A stretch of 64,000 nt of DNA from Vigna angularis (lineage: Eukaryota; Streptophyta; Magnoliopsida; Fabales; Fabaceae), in the NCBI RefSeq assembly GCF_016808095.1, contig NC_068979.1, forward strand, positions 11,741,001 through 11,805,000. Reading direction: 5' to 3'. Positions within the stretch are counted from its first letter, which is position 1; each line of letters opens with the position of its first letter. The position numbers and the translations under genes are program-made. Below are positions 12,135 to 23,519 of the stretch, in pieces. Below the pieces are notes generated by a model. It had not been told where the DNA came from, searched no databases, and worked only from the letters and a program-made list of their open reading frames with translations.

Positions 12135-12172
12135 AAAACCACTTGCATCACGCGTTCCTATATATATATAAG
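12135..12172 (+). promoter_or_regulatory. Core promoter of lipase gene 1
   Basis: AAAACCACTTGCATCACGCG followed by TTCCTATATATATATAAGG: a CGCG-containing element (ACGCGT, the CAMTA-type CGCG box) a few bases ahead of a TATA box, about 110 bp before the ATG. The same block is preserved at 36057-36089 before gene 2. A regulator is not demonstrated. Confidence 0.6.
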
Positions 12173-12280
12173 GTTATGCTTGGCACATGAGACACAAACC
12201 AACGCCAACTATTTATTCTAGTATCTTCTTTAACTCTTCTTCCTCCATTCTGCCGTGCTTCCTTCTTCTTCACAAATATA

Positions 12281-14397
12281 ATGACGGTGATCAATGGAAA
12301 TAATTGTGTGAGGATTGAACGAAGGGCACTTGAAGCGCCCAAAAATTTGATGGAGGTAATCCTCATATTAGCAGACGCCATAATGTTGCTTTGCTACACC
12401 GAGAGACGCTACATCTTCAACTTGCCCAGAGCCATTGGTCATGCTGTGTTGGACAAGGTGCTTCCCTACTTCTTACCTATTATCTATTTATGTTGGGAGT
12501 GTCTTCTTGTTGAAAGAGGTTTTGCCTATTTTTATGTAGGATAAGAAAACGATTGGAAGTGAATTCCGAGAAAGAAGTGATTGTGCAGAAGTGAAAGGCC
12601 GTCAGATTTTAAAGGAGTTATACGAGTTGAAGAGATTGTTGACACGTGCCATGCTTTTCAGCACCGGCAAACGCTTTCTGGCATTTCTATTTGCTGCAGG
12701 ATTCGATAAGGAGGATGTCCTCTATAGGAAGAGAACATCTAGGGTACGTTCATTAATAATTACTAGTTGATGAATTTTTGTTTGGCCATTTGAACTCAAA
12801 ATGGATTTTGCATGTCAGATTCTGAAGCCTGCTTTCACGGTTATACGTGATAAAGAATCAGAATGTTTGCTCGTGTTCATCCGTGGGACTCGTAGCATAA
12901 AAGACACTCTCACAGATGCACTGTGTGCTCCTGTCTCTTTCGATCACAACATGGTTGCAGGACATGCACACCGTGGTATGGTTGCTGCAGCTTCTTGGAT
13001 TGGAGAACGCTGCATTCCTGTACTACTTGAAGCTCTTCATCAATACCCCCACTTCAAAATCAAGGTATTTTTTGGTGTTACTTACTATGTTTTTCATAAT
13101 AATGATAATAATATTTCCATATATGTATAGATCGTTGGACACTCCCTAGGTGGTGGTACTGCTGCACTATTGACTTATAAGCTTAGAGAAATTAAACAAT
13201 TGTCTTCAACAACTTGTGTAACATTTGGCCCAGGTATACACACTTCCTTAATTAACACATTGAGTAACTAATTCAATATGGTTTTGTATTAGAATTAAAA
13301 TCATTACATGATCTTTTCTATTAACAAGACGTTAATAGTTTCATAATTGTAATTTTTGCAGCTGCCTGTATGACCTTGGAGTTGGCTGAGTTCGGAAAAT
13401 CCTTTATCACTTCCATTGTAAATGGTTCTGACATAGTGCCAACACTGTCAGCTTCTTCTGTTCATGATTTCATTGCTGAGGTAACAACCTACAATATTTA
13501 TTGTAACTGGTTGATTTCTCATGATGATTTACCGAAGAAAATGTTTCATTCTTTGCAGAATTCTAAGCTTTTATTATTAGGTATTGATCGAATAATTTAC
13601 AGGGTCGGAATAAGGATAAAAACATCTCAAGCGCAGTTGGAACTCGCATATCTTTTGCCAAAGCCATTGCAGAACATGCAGTAAACTATTGCACCGAGGT
13701 AGCTTCAAGCTCCGTTCTTTATAATATATATTTAAAATTGAAATCTCAGTCTGTGTTGTATAGGTATTCACTAGACACTAACGAGAGTTTACAGTTAATT
13801 GATTCGGTGATGTTATTAATTATCTTATACAACATTGATCCTTCTCTGTGCCTAAAGGTTGTGAAGAAGCATAAACACTCATTGTTACCGTGGTCCCAAC
13901 GTGAGAACATTCACCCATTGTCAGATAACTTGGTTGAAGCTTCTGGATTTTCTGAGACAACTTTTGAACCTATTTTAAGTGAAGAGCACTTACTCATAGA
14001 ATCTATTGATGATGATGAATACGATTCATGCAGTGAAGGATCTGACAATGATGACTCAGATGATGATGAAGAGAAATTGTTGAATCAAATGGGGAATCTT
14101 GAATTGGGAAAATGTAAGGAGAAAGATATCACTGAAGATAGTGTTAGTCAAGATACAACATCAGCTAGGCGACGCCTTTATCCACCAGGCAGGATCATGC
14201 ATATGGTCACTTCACAGATCTCTGAAAATTCGAACTCAAACCACAGTGATATTGATGACAAACATGTCTGCTTATATCAAACGCCTACACAGCTGTATGG
14301 AAAACTCAGATTTTCAAGAGGGATGATACTGGATCATCCCACGAAAAAGTATCTGAAGAAGTTGCAACAATTAATCAATAAACTAGAGAAAGAGTGA
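12281..14397 (+). CDS. Class-3 lipase family protein, gene 1
   Basis: Seven exons read through without a stop: 12281-12457, 12540-12743, 12819-13064, 13131-13233, 13362-13480, 13603-13698 and 13858-14397, all with GT-AG introns; 494 residues. It belongs to the plant alpha/beta-hydrolase class-3 lipase family (relatives are also annotated as calmodulin-binding heat-shock or DAG-lipase-like proteins), expected to hydrolyse acylglycerols. Exon 4 begins IVGHSLGGGTAALLTY, the lipase nucleophile elbow with Ser214; NGSDIVPTLS supplies the probable catalytic Asp267. Exon 3 carries ILKPAFTVIRDKES and FIRGTRSIKDTLTDA, typical of the family. The third triad residue (His) is not obvious. The C-terminal exon is unusual: a long acidic Ser/Asp/Glu stretch, then RRRLYPPGRIMHM and a basic helix. 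It is the tandem sister of the gene at 36176. The start is the first ATG after the TATA box and aligns with gene 2. Substrate and location are not shown by the sequence. Confidence 0.85.
13699..13857 (+). other. Stop-free 159-nt intron 6 of gene 1
   Basis: Phase-0 GT-AG intron of 53 codons with no in-frame stop between the exon ending YCTE and the exon starting VVKKHKH. Retaining it would insert 53 residues without a frameshift. Gene 2 has the same length and property. Confidence 0.7.
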
Positions 14398-14614
14398 TTC
14401 AAATATTGTGTGGAGCCTTAGAATTAAAATTAATCCTCTTGATTCTAATTCTCAAGTATGTTTATTATGAGTATACATTAATTGTGATGGTTGAATAGGT
14501 AACATATATTGTAATAGTTTTTTAGGAGTTTGTTATGATAACTCTTTGAAGTTAATTTCTGTTAAAGAATAAGAGTTGTATGTGTTTCTTTGAGTTCTAT
14601 TTGTGAACCCATCT

Positions 14615-14620
14615 AATAAA
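14615..14620 (+). terminator. Probable poly(A) signal of gene 1
   Basis: AATAAA followed by GTTTTCATGTT, about 220 bp after the stop codon. The same AATAAAGTTTTCATGTT occurs 3' of gene 2. Confidence 0.55.
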
Positions 14621-14739
14621 GTTTTCATGTTCCTGTAACATATGTTTTCTTTTCTTTTAAGCTCTCAAATAAAGAAAAAAAAATGGTAGAGTTTTTATTT
14701 TAAGGATATGTTAGCCGAGAGAAACCATAATATATACAA

Positions 14740-15321
14740 AAGCAGATAAGTGGTGTGTGTGGCATCATTCACAAGTTATAATTGGGTTAAAAAGGTGTTA
14801 CACATTTTGTATTGTACCAATGCTTCTGGGACAATTTTGGCTTCTCACTAGAACATTCCACAGGCTAGTATGTTCTAGAATAATCTATGGGTCTATAAAT
14901 ACCCATGAACTCTACCATTTGATGCAAGATGTAGCCAACATCTACCATTTGTAAGAAGTCAACATGTACTACAACTAAAGACAACTACAACACTTCTTCC
15001 AACTACTACTTCTACATTCAACTATCTTTACATTTTCTCTATCCCATCAACTACTCCTCACAACCTCAAAATACTAACAGTTTTATATAGGTGTAGGAAC
15101 ACTGGGAATTGAAACTTAATTTAGCATAAGAACACAATACTGTGTTGCAAACTGGTGATAAATCTGTCGTGCTGGGTTTTTGTAAAAGGGTCGAGAATGT
15201 CTATTGTATATTAGTATACATGTTCTTTTGCTGATAGAAAAATGTGGGGTTGACACTTTATAATGTGTTGTAAGATAACAATTCTATCAACTATCATACA
15301 TTGAAAAAACGAAGGTTTTTA
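14740..15321 (+). other. Insert with LTR-like TATA region
   Basis: Homology to unit 2 ends near 14.735 kb. The insert contains TCTATAAATACCCATG, a strong TATA box, followed by CA-rich sequence ending ATACTAACA, as in a small LTR. No second copy or TSD was found, so this is only a candidate retroelement piece. Confidence 0.3.
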
Positions 15322-16148
15322 CACTACAAAATTAACATAATTTAGTAAGGGTTTTTTTCTGGGGGTTAAAACCCCTAATAATTTATGGCTGTTTTATTTA
15401 AAAATCGCAAAAACTTAACTTTTTTTTTTACAGATTATTAAACAAAACAATAGTTAAATTGCTTTTATAAATTTTTTAAAACATATTTTTGGTGATTCTT
15501 TAATAGAACCCAATAACCAAACCCTAATTTTCACTTTTCATCGTCTTCGCGCCTCACATTTCATTTTCAATCTTCGCGTCTTCTCTTCTCCTTTTTCCTT
15601 CTCCACGCCGCACTTTTTCTTCTCTTTCTCCACGTCGCGCCTCTCAATTTCTCTTTCCTTCCTCACTTTTCCTTTTTCACCTCTCCACGTCGCGTTTTGC
15701 TTCTCTAGCGGCGTGAGGCCATGACTGTAGTACGATTTCGATGCGATGAAGGTTAGTGATGGAGGTTTTGCTTTTGTCTGTTTACGAATTGGATTCTGAT
15801 TTTGCAAGTTTATGCGCAAGAAAAATGTGATTTGCGAGAGTTTTACGGTGCTGGTTCACTGCTGGTGCGATTTCAATTTGATTTGGGGTTTCTTTTGTTC
15901 GTGAATGCAGGTAGCTGGCTCGTGAATGCAGGTAGCTGGCTCGTGAAGAAGATGCAGACAGTGAGGTGTTGATGGTTGCACGAATCTAGCTCGTGGTCTG
16001 ATTTGGGGCTTTTCTGATTTAGTACAAATAGATAAATATAATGTAAGTAATGAATTTTAGGATTAAATGTCGTAGAAGTACAGTATACTGGAAATTTATT
16101 GGGGTAGTTTTTGAATGTTAATGTTGATTTGTTTTAATATGAACTTAG

Positions 16149-16256
16149 AGATGTTGTTGTGGTTGTCTTTGCCAACAAGCAAGATCTTCCTAATACAATG
16201 AATGTTGTAGAAACAACCGAAGAGCTTGGTCTTCATTCACTCTGTCAACGTCACTG
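16149..16256 (+). pseudogene. Captured ARF-family GTPase exon
   Basis: A 108-bp exon with AG before and GT after. It reads [19 protein letters not shown], then [16 protein letters not shown], matching the NKQD guanine-binding motif and following helix of plant ADP-ribosylation factors (family form [13 protein letters not shown]...LGLHSLRQRHW). The exon edges, before RD and inside the Trp codon, fit those of plant ARF genes as I recall them. The rest of ARF is absent, so it is non-functional as a GTPase. Confidence 0.8.
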
Positions 16257-16316
16257 GTATGTATGGTCCTTATGTAAAGTTTCCATTGATGATCTTGACG
16301 ATTTGAATTTTCTTGC

Positions 16317-16347
<31 letters not shown>

Positions 16348-16404
16348 GAACATTCGTTGATTAGTCTTTAACTTCAGTGCTATATTTTATTTGACCAAAG
16401 AGAT

Positions 16405-16602
16405 TTGAATGTGAGCAAACCCTTCTCATTCAATGGCTTGATTCATGGAAAAGAAATTCTGAGTCAGCTTCGTGAACTAATAAAGTTGGAGCTGGACTTG
16501 TTTCATGGAGAAGTAGATGCTGCTGAACCACAAAAGCAATTTGAAAATTTGTCTACAGGTTTTGAACGTGACATAGAGACTAATATGTTTCCTTCTTATG
16601 AG
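16405..16602 (+). pseudogene. Captured exon, parent gene not recognised
   Basis: An open, coding-like stretch containing KPFSFNGLIHGKEILSQLRE and LELDLFHGEVDAAEP, closed by a good splice donor (TATGAG|GTAAAC). Its composition is that of a soluble host protein rather than TE sequence. I do not recognise the family. Confidence 0.5.
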
Positions 16603-17342
16603 GTAAACCTTACATTTCATTTGTTCTTATCCATTCCCTCATCTGATTACATTTGAAAATTTCTCTACTGGTTTTAAAGGTTGATTGGTGAATTTCGTTG
16701 AAAATGTCATTAAAGTAACTTATTTTATAATAATTATGAATAAGTAAAAGCATTCGTGTTATTTTTGTAGGGGTTGTTTGGTTCTGTGGTTGATAAGAAG
16801 TAGCAGAAGATTCAATAGTGCATAAGATTATTATCATGGAATAATTTAACATGAAAAAGTAAATGGCATACCACTTTAGACATTGAAGAAATCATTGATT
16901 GATGACAGAGATTGGTCTCTAAAACTAATAATTGAAAGAGATGAAAGGACTAAAGTATCCTGGTATGAAAGTTAATCTAAAGGGAGTAGTCATTGGTGTT
17001 TTATGTTATGTATTTAAGTCGACTTTATATTTAATTAAACATATTATTTATTGATTGTAACTAGTACATATTTTAAAAAAGCATTTTTTTAATATTATTA
17101 CAAGAAGACAAAGACAAACATCATGTGTCAATTCTTAGTTTATCCACTTCCATTTTTTTGGGTGTTATACTATTATATTCTTCTTTTTACTTTTCTACTT
17201 TGTTACATAAGCTACTTTGCTTATGTAACATAAATTTTCTACTTTACTTAAATTACTAGTACTGTGAGCATAATAACTAGTTATTTTTATCATTCTATTT
17301 CAGATAAACAAATAATGATCTGTGCCAAATGTTGTATTGCAG

Positions 17343-17440
17343 ATAAACAAACCTTATCGCCCATTGGCATCAGGGGATTATTCTTTTGGAACTGGTCTCA
17401 TTCTCATGTTTGATTCTGGTATTATATCTAACATCATGAC
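17343..17440 (+). pseudogene. Captured aromatic prenyltransferase exon
   Basis: Follows a good acceptor (TTGTATTGCAG) and reads INKPYRPLASGDYSFGTG, closely matching the INKPYLPLASGEYS motif of plant homogentisate/flavonoid prenyltransferases (UbiA family, plastid membrane). Only this exon is recognisable and it decays after about 30 codons. It is a fragment carried by the CACTA element. Confidence 0.7.
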
Positions 17441-17564
17441 TCCTATCTCATTGCATTATGTTTGATTCAAGGAACCAATTAGTTTCTCCATTATTTTATT
17501 CCTCGTTTATCATTTTAATCTCCTTTACAGAATAAAAAAAATGGAAGTGGATTAACTTAGAAAA

Positions 17565-17567
<3 letters not shown>

Positions 17568-17657
<90 letters not shown>
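17568..17657. repeat. (TA)n microsatellite
   Basis: About 45 uninterrupted TA units inside the CACTA element. Confidence 0.95.
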
Positions 17658-17659
<2 letters not shown>

Positions 17660-18756
17660 TAATCTATTTTCTTACATAAGCTTACTATTTCACTAAGTGA
17701 GGAGTTAAAGCAGTAGGACGGGATGGTAATCCTAAAATAATTTTTTTATTACTAATGATATTGCTATGTTATTTTATTGAATATGCAAGTGAGCTAACAG
17801 GGCCTCAAATGTTCTGTTTACCATTTTTTGTAAATTTTAGTTGATTCATTTATCTTTGAATGTCATTCAATCATTTTAAGCATGTTCTCTTACCTCCTGA
17901 AATGAGGTTTAATGTGATGGAAATGATCTTTTTTATTTAATTGTGAATTTATTATTTTAGCCCTTTTCTACTTGAACACAATAGAAACAACCACTACCTA
18001 GGCTTTGTACACAATTCCAGTGCAACGTACTCTGTTTCACAGTTTCAGTTGTGACAAGTTTAAAAATCTATTTTGCTACAAAACCGTCTTTGATTGCTTT
18101 TAACAATGGAAAAAGTTCTAGTTAAATCGTTAATAACTTGTGTATGTTATCTTATATTTTAGATTTGTCTACTTAACAATTTTTCTTGTTTTCTTAGGGA
18201 TGAGACATTTGAAATTCTTGGAGAAAAATTGCTTTCATGTTAATAAAAGCTCCATGGTTATCACTTTTGGTTGATTTTGAAGACGAAGAAGTAGATATTG
18301 GCTCCATGCATGTATCAGAAAAGTATGCACTTTTACTTTGTTCTGAATACTTAAAGATTTGAGGTGCAACTTTTCTCGCAAATGAATTAAATGGAGCTGA
18401 GCAGTTTTGGTGGTGTAGTTCAAGTATAAAGCAACATTTTGAATGTGTTGTTTTATGGCTAGAACGAGAATTGCAGTAGATATTGGATTTTGTGTATTTG
18501 GCGTAGGTTTTGTATTGAAATTAATAATTGTTAAGAACATATCCTATTTTTAATTTTTATTTGAACAATGTTGTTTCTTATTGAATAATTGATTGGGTTG
18601 AATTGAACAGTGTTTAATTATTTTATATAATAATATTTAATTTTAATTTCAAATTATTTCATTTGTATCTTTCATTGTTAAATTATTTTTTAATGATAAT
18701 TAAATCATTTCAATTATATAAAAAAATAAAATTATTTGTGCTTTTAAAAAGTAACA

Positions 18757-19000
18757 TAGGAAGTACCGACGGTTCTATACCAGTAAATATTAGCTGTTTT
18801 GAGAACCCCGATAATTACCGGCGGTTTTGCAAAAAATCCCTGGTAATTGCCGGCGATTTTAAAACTCTCGAAAATAGTAGCGGTTTTCTTAGAAAACCGC
18901 CAGTAATTATTACCGATGCTGGTTTTACCGAGGGTTTTATAAACCGCGGGAAATGTATTTAGGAAAGGTTAAAACTCCCGAAAATGTAAAAAAAAACCTC
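18757..19000. repeat. CACTA subterminal repeat block
   Basis: Repeated short motifs in both orientations (ACCGGCGGTTTT, AAAACCGCCAGTAATTA, GGTAATTGCCGGCG) close to the right terminus, as usual for CACTA elements. Confidence 0.7.
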
Positions 19001-19026
19001 CGATAAAATTAAACATTTTTGTAGTG

Positions 19027-20499
19027 TTAGGGGCCTCAACATGACGATGCTGGAAAAAACAAGCTCTGTAAAGTGCCTGGAAAATGTAAGATTAACAATT
19101 TGAAGATACGAGATAATCTGTCTCAATTGTTTTATCATAAACTTAGTGGGTATTAAAATGAAACTTATGTTAGATACGATGTATTAATTCAAGTATGAAT
19201 CTAAATATTATATTAAATAGAATGATAGCGTTAAACATTGTATAAGAAAGAAAGAAAATATATGAATCCAATATTCTTAAACAATGGTATAATAGAAGAT
19301 TATTATATACTTTAGAAATATACCATATGAAATATATATGTTTAATGTGTACTAATGATAGGAATGTAAAAAGATCATAGCATCACCATAAGTACTCTTA
19401 TATTATATTAATTATTTATTGTTGATAAAAAACCAATTGATGAAAAATGTTGTAAATGATATAAAAAAAACTGCTTAAAAATTATATACTTAATCATAAG
19501 CTAGAATTGTTTGACTTTCTTTTCACCACTTTCAGCATAGAGGTAAACTCGAAATATATAAATACTTTTTTATGGTAATTATTCAACGGTTATGGATAAT
19601 ATAAAAAGTAAGATTTTGTCTGCACTTACATATGAAAAAAATGCAGTTTTTAAGTCGGTTTAAAACTCAACGGTGAAAAAAGATATCTTTCTAGAATTTG
19701 ATTAGTTTTCTCTTAATTATTTTCCTTGAAATTAGTTATAACATTACAATATATGATATCTCAATAATTAAAAAGTTCCTCATCAGCTAAAAATAAGTTT
19801 GCAAGTTATTCAGAAAACATTAAAAAAAAAAAACTTCAAGTTTGTACTCTCACAAAATTTGGTAATTTCAAGCAAAGATATTGCTTAACTATGTTGAATG
19901 TCATTCTTTCATCATCATACAGTGGTCAACACTCTCTTCACATAACATCACATAATATTTATGTTTATAATCTTCAATTTATGTTTCACACTATATATAA
20001 TTTATTTGTTAAAGTAAGTAAGCATAACAAGTCAAATGACTTCCTATTATATAAGTCAATTTATGTTTCACACTGTATAATTTATATATTAAACTAAGTA
20101 AGCATAACAAGTCAATGACTTTCTATTACATTTTTTTTTCAACAATAACAAATATATATAAACAAGACAATAATTGGATTTCTTCCACCCATATAAAAAA
20201 CTTGATATATGTACAAACATAAACAAGAAGATAAAAATCATGTTGACATATTTCCTTGAAAGAACTTCCTGAACTAAATATTTTTTGTATTTGACTATCC
20301 TCCGCCCTAATACAATATAATAATCCTACAAATAAAAAGAACCTTCGATTTATTCAAATAACATAAATATATTGAGATAGAACAAGTACAAGTTTGATTA
20401 TCACATTCATATTTTCAAAGTAAAAATTATTTTCATCTTCAACTCTATTACTTAAAGAAATTATTTAATTATTAACAAAATTTTACAAATTAAATTAAA
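19027..20499. other. AT-rich intergenic, tail of duplication unit 1
   Basis: Matches unit 2 between about 19.4 and 19.6 kb. No gene seen. Carries the tandem repeat at 19974-20131. Confidence 0.5.
19974..20131. repeat. Two-copy ~80-bp tandem repeat
   Basis: Both copies start TCAATTTATGTTTCACACT and end with AGTAAGCATAACAAGTCAA then a TGACTTYCTATTA segment. They differ by small indels. Confidence 0.8.
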
Positions 20500-21388
20500 T
20501 CCACCAATAAAACATTATTTATTGACTAATTTTATAAATGAATATAAATTTGTTGGTAAAACTTGTTGGTAAAGTAAAATTTAAAATACTAATGAAAATA
20601 TCCATTGTTAAATATTTGTTGGCAAATTTCATGAGTAAACTATGTAGGGAATCTAGAATTGTTGTTATCAATGAATTTTTTTCGTTGATAAATTCTGTCA
20701 ACAAAATAACACTTGTTTTGAGTTTTGAATATTGCAGTAATTTATGAGTAAATTTGTCAATGAAATAGAATTTTGATTATTTATAAAAATTTGTCGATAA
20801 ATTTGTCAATAAATTCAATGCCAATTTTCTCCCTAATCTAATGAAATATATTTATAGATTAATTAGAGATGTATGAAAAAAGATAAGAACAAGAAGAATA
20901 AGGAAAATAAATACGGGGAGGAAGAGATGATGCAACAACGATGACAATTTTGGAAATGATAGTGGTATTGAAGGAGAAAAAGGAAGAGAGAGAAAGAAAA
21001 AAGAAGAAAAAAAAAGAAAATGAGAAGGATGAGAAGTAGGAAGAAGAAGAAGAACTAGCGACAATAATGATGAAACTAAACTAAAGGAAGAGAAGAGAAG
21101 AAGAGAAAGAAAAAAAACAAAAAAAGAAAAGAAAAAGGAAAGAGGAACAAGAACCATATTGCACATGATTTTATTGACAATAAATTTTTTTCGATAATAA
21201 TCAATGGATAACCAACAAATATTTATTATCATTTTTTTTTCTTGATATTTATTGACATACTTTTTTTTTATTGATAACGATATAAAAAATTTGACAAAAT
21301 TTTATATTTGTTGGTAAAATTTATCAACAAATAATTTATTGACAAATTGATGGTAAAATTTTTGAAATTCAATGGAATTTAAGATAAT
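20500..21388. mobile_element. Possible small DNA element with TTGTTGGTAAA repeats
   Basis: Repeated TTTGTTGGTAAAA, TTATTGACAAATT and complements cluster at both sides (20.54-20.80 and 21.17-21.37 kb) of a purine-rich core (20.87-21.16 kb). No clear TIR or TSD. The long - strand frame over the core is low-complexity. Confidence 0.35.
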
Positions 21389-22770
21389 CACTAGTACAAT
21401 AAGAGGAAATGGCACCAGTTACTTTTTCTTATAGGTCCCGGTTCTACAACCGAGGCGTATACGAACGAGATAAAAAATAGTAGGTTTTATGCCTCGGTTG
21501 CTGGTCGAGTCAAAAAGAATAGGATTATGCCTCGGTTTCCAAGTAACCGAGGCAGTAACGTATTATTTTTTTGATTTTTTTTATTTAGCCATCCTCAGCC
21601 GTCCTCAGCCGTCCTCAGCCGTCCAGCCATTTGGGGGTTCACAGCAAAAACAACAACATATCAGAAATGCACAACGCAGAAGCTTCATAGCACAGTATAC
21701 AACATCAACAAAAGACATCATCAACAAATCAGAAGTTTTGCGGTGGCCGTCGGGACTGAAGATCGCGTGCCCCAGATCGTGACGGTACAGGAGGCGGAGG
21801 CGACCCAGTCGCCGTTGAGGGAGAAACGCGCGATGGTGCCGGGCCGGAGGCGACCCACTCACCGTTGGGGGAGAAACGCCGATGGTGGCCAAGGCGGAGG
21901 ATACGAACTCGCGCGAGGTTGAACGCTGATTTAGGGCTTCGCGATCTGGAGCACTGTCGGAGGCAGAGGCAGAGGCAGCAGTGACGGTGGCGCGGTGGAG
22001 GAACCCTATTTCCGGCAGAGGCAGAGGCAGAGGTCACGATCTGGAGGAACCCGCGACGCAAAGGTCGTGATCTGGAGCACTGTCGGAGGCAGACGCAGCA
22101 GTGACGGTGGCGCGGTGGAGGAACCCTATTTCCGGCAGAGGCAGAGGCAGAGGTCGCGATTTAGAGGAACCCGCGACGCAGAGGTCGCGATCTGGAGCAC
22201 TATCGGAGGCAGACGCAGCAGTGACGGTGGCGCGGTGGAGGAACCCTATTTCCGGCAGAGGCAGAGGCAGAGGTCGCGATCTGGAGGAACCCGGACGCAA
22301 AGGTCGCGATCTGGAGCGGTGGATGAAACCCGCGACGCAGAGGCAGCCGTGGAAGAGGTGGTGGAACCCGCGACGCAGAGGAAGAATGGAGAGCAGGAGG
22401 AAGGAGAAGCTGAGGAAAGAGAAGCCGTGGAAGTGTTGATTTGACGCAAAGACACTAAGTGCAGAGTGGCAGGGAAAATAAGCTATTACTTTGGCATCAG
22501 TTAAATGGCCAACCCGAGGTATAAAGTGCTGGAAACCATTTACGATTTCGGTTCTTAATGAACCGAGGCCTTTAAGTCTGACGTAGCAGTGATATAGGCC
22601 TCGGGTCTCAGATTAACCGGTGCAATATCATTATTCTATCGCGGGTCTTAGCTTAACCGAGACATATATGTTAGCTTTATTTACGATTCTGCCACCGCGC
22701 TTTTATATGTTTCGGGTTTACTTAAACCGAAGCGTATATAGCGATTTTAAATCTTCTTTTTTTACTAGTG
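21389..22770. mobile_element. Non-autonomous CACTA element, CACTAGTACAATAAG family
   Basis: Starts CACTAGTACAATAAG and ends CTTTTTTTACTAGTG. The flanking target duplication is AAT (21386-21388 and 22771-22773). Next to each end are self-complementary CCTCGGTT...AACCGAGG hairpins. The interior holds a 120-bp minisatellite and no transposase. Sister of 24333-25861. Confidence 0.85.
21957..22316. repeat. 120-bp minisatellite, three copies
   Basis: GTGACGGTGGCGCGGTGGAG and GAACCCTATTTCCGGCAGAG recur with exactly 120-bp spacing. As 120 is a multiple of 3 all frames stay open on both strands, giving spurious Arg/Gly-rich open frames. Confidence 0.92.
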
Positions 22771-22773
22771 AAT

Positions 22774-23331
22774 TGAGATAGTAATATTTGATAAAAAATA
22801 ACTTTCAAATGAGTGTAATTCAATAATGTATAAATATTATATAACCGTTGAGAAAATGATCCTTTTACTGTTTTAAATTTAGTTCCATAATTCGAATTCC
22901 TTTATGAGAAATCTTATTTTTATATTTAATATTTCATACTTAGCTTCTTTTAGATAACAATACTGTTTTTCCTTGACATTGTGTAATTGAATAAAAAAAT
23001 TGGATTCTTTTGTTGTCAGATGATTTTTGTTTTTTTTAGTTTGACATTTTGTAACTCGAAAACAAATCTATATAAACAATAACGATACGGTATCAATTGA
23101 AAACTTTTAGATATTATATTTATATGTTATTTTTTTTATATTATTTATTTTACTCTTTTTAACATAACATAATGTTAGATGATGGGATAAATTTGGATTA
23201 AGATTTTTATGTTTATTAGGCTTAAGTCTTAGAAGTCCTAACATCACACACAATATTAAGTTTTAAAAGTTATTAAGTCAGGGTAGTAATAATGTGGATG
23301 GACTAGGCGAGCTAGTCCACAAGCTTGTCAT
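22774..23331. other. AT-rich intergenic; possible left end of a hAT MITE
   Basis: No gene. AGGGTAGTAATAATG at 23281 resembles the complement of CATTGCCACCCCTA at 26.95 kb. The CACTA element 23332-26319 would sit between the two. Confidence 0.3.
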
Positions 23332-23519
23332 CACTAGTGCAGAATTGATTTTTAACGTCACCCATAGACGTTTGTCCACCAAAACCCCAACGTAAATAAT
23401 TGACTGGTGGCATAAATGTAAATAATTGAGTGTGGAGACGTCCGTCCTAGAGGGGGTCGGACGTCTATAATATAGTAGACGTCCGATCCCTCTAATGGAC
23501 GTTCAAAAGCCTGACGGGA

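Larger units (their letters stand above)
15322..19026. mobile_element. CACTA transposon with captured gene fragments, 3.7 kb
   Basis: The termini are CACTACAAAATTAA and, on the complement, CACTACAAAAATG. The flanking 3-bp target duplication is TTA (15319-15321 and 19027-19029), exactly as expected for CACTA elements. There is no transposase. The interior holds exon-like pieces of host genes (ARF GTPase, an unidentified exon, an aromatic prenyltransferase) with splice sites, so this is a Pack-CACTA-type gene-capturing element. The unit 2 copy lacks it, so it arrived after the duplication or was lost there. Subterminal repeats lie at both ends. Confidence 0.88.
6640..19680 (+). repeat. Segmental duplication, unit 1
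   Basis: Collinear similarity to 28110-39200, including the upstream AT-rich region, the promoter, all exons and introns of the lipase gene, its 3' region, and a tail at 19.4-19.6 kb (TTGACTTTCTTTTCACCACT, also at 39.04 kb). Insertions private to unit 1 are the probable solo LTR 8007-10796 and the CACTA element 15322-19026. Confidence 0.8.

Noticed and set aside
20852..21232. 126-residue frame, Ser/Leu/Phe-rich, resembling a membrane protein
   Set aside because: Antisense translation of a purine-rich low-complexity tract; not credible as a gene.
21995..22444. 149-residue Arg/Gly/Ser-rich open frame with 40-residue repeats
   Set aside because: It is produced by the 120-bp minisatellite. All frames are open on both strands and there is no start context or homologous domain.
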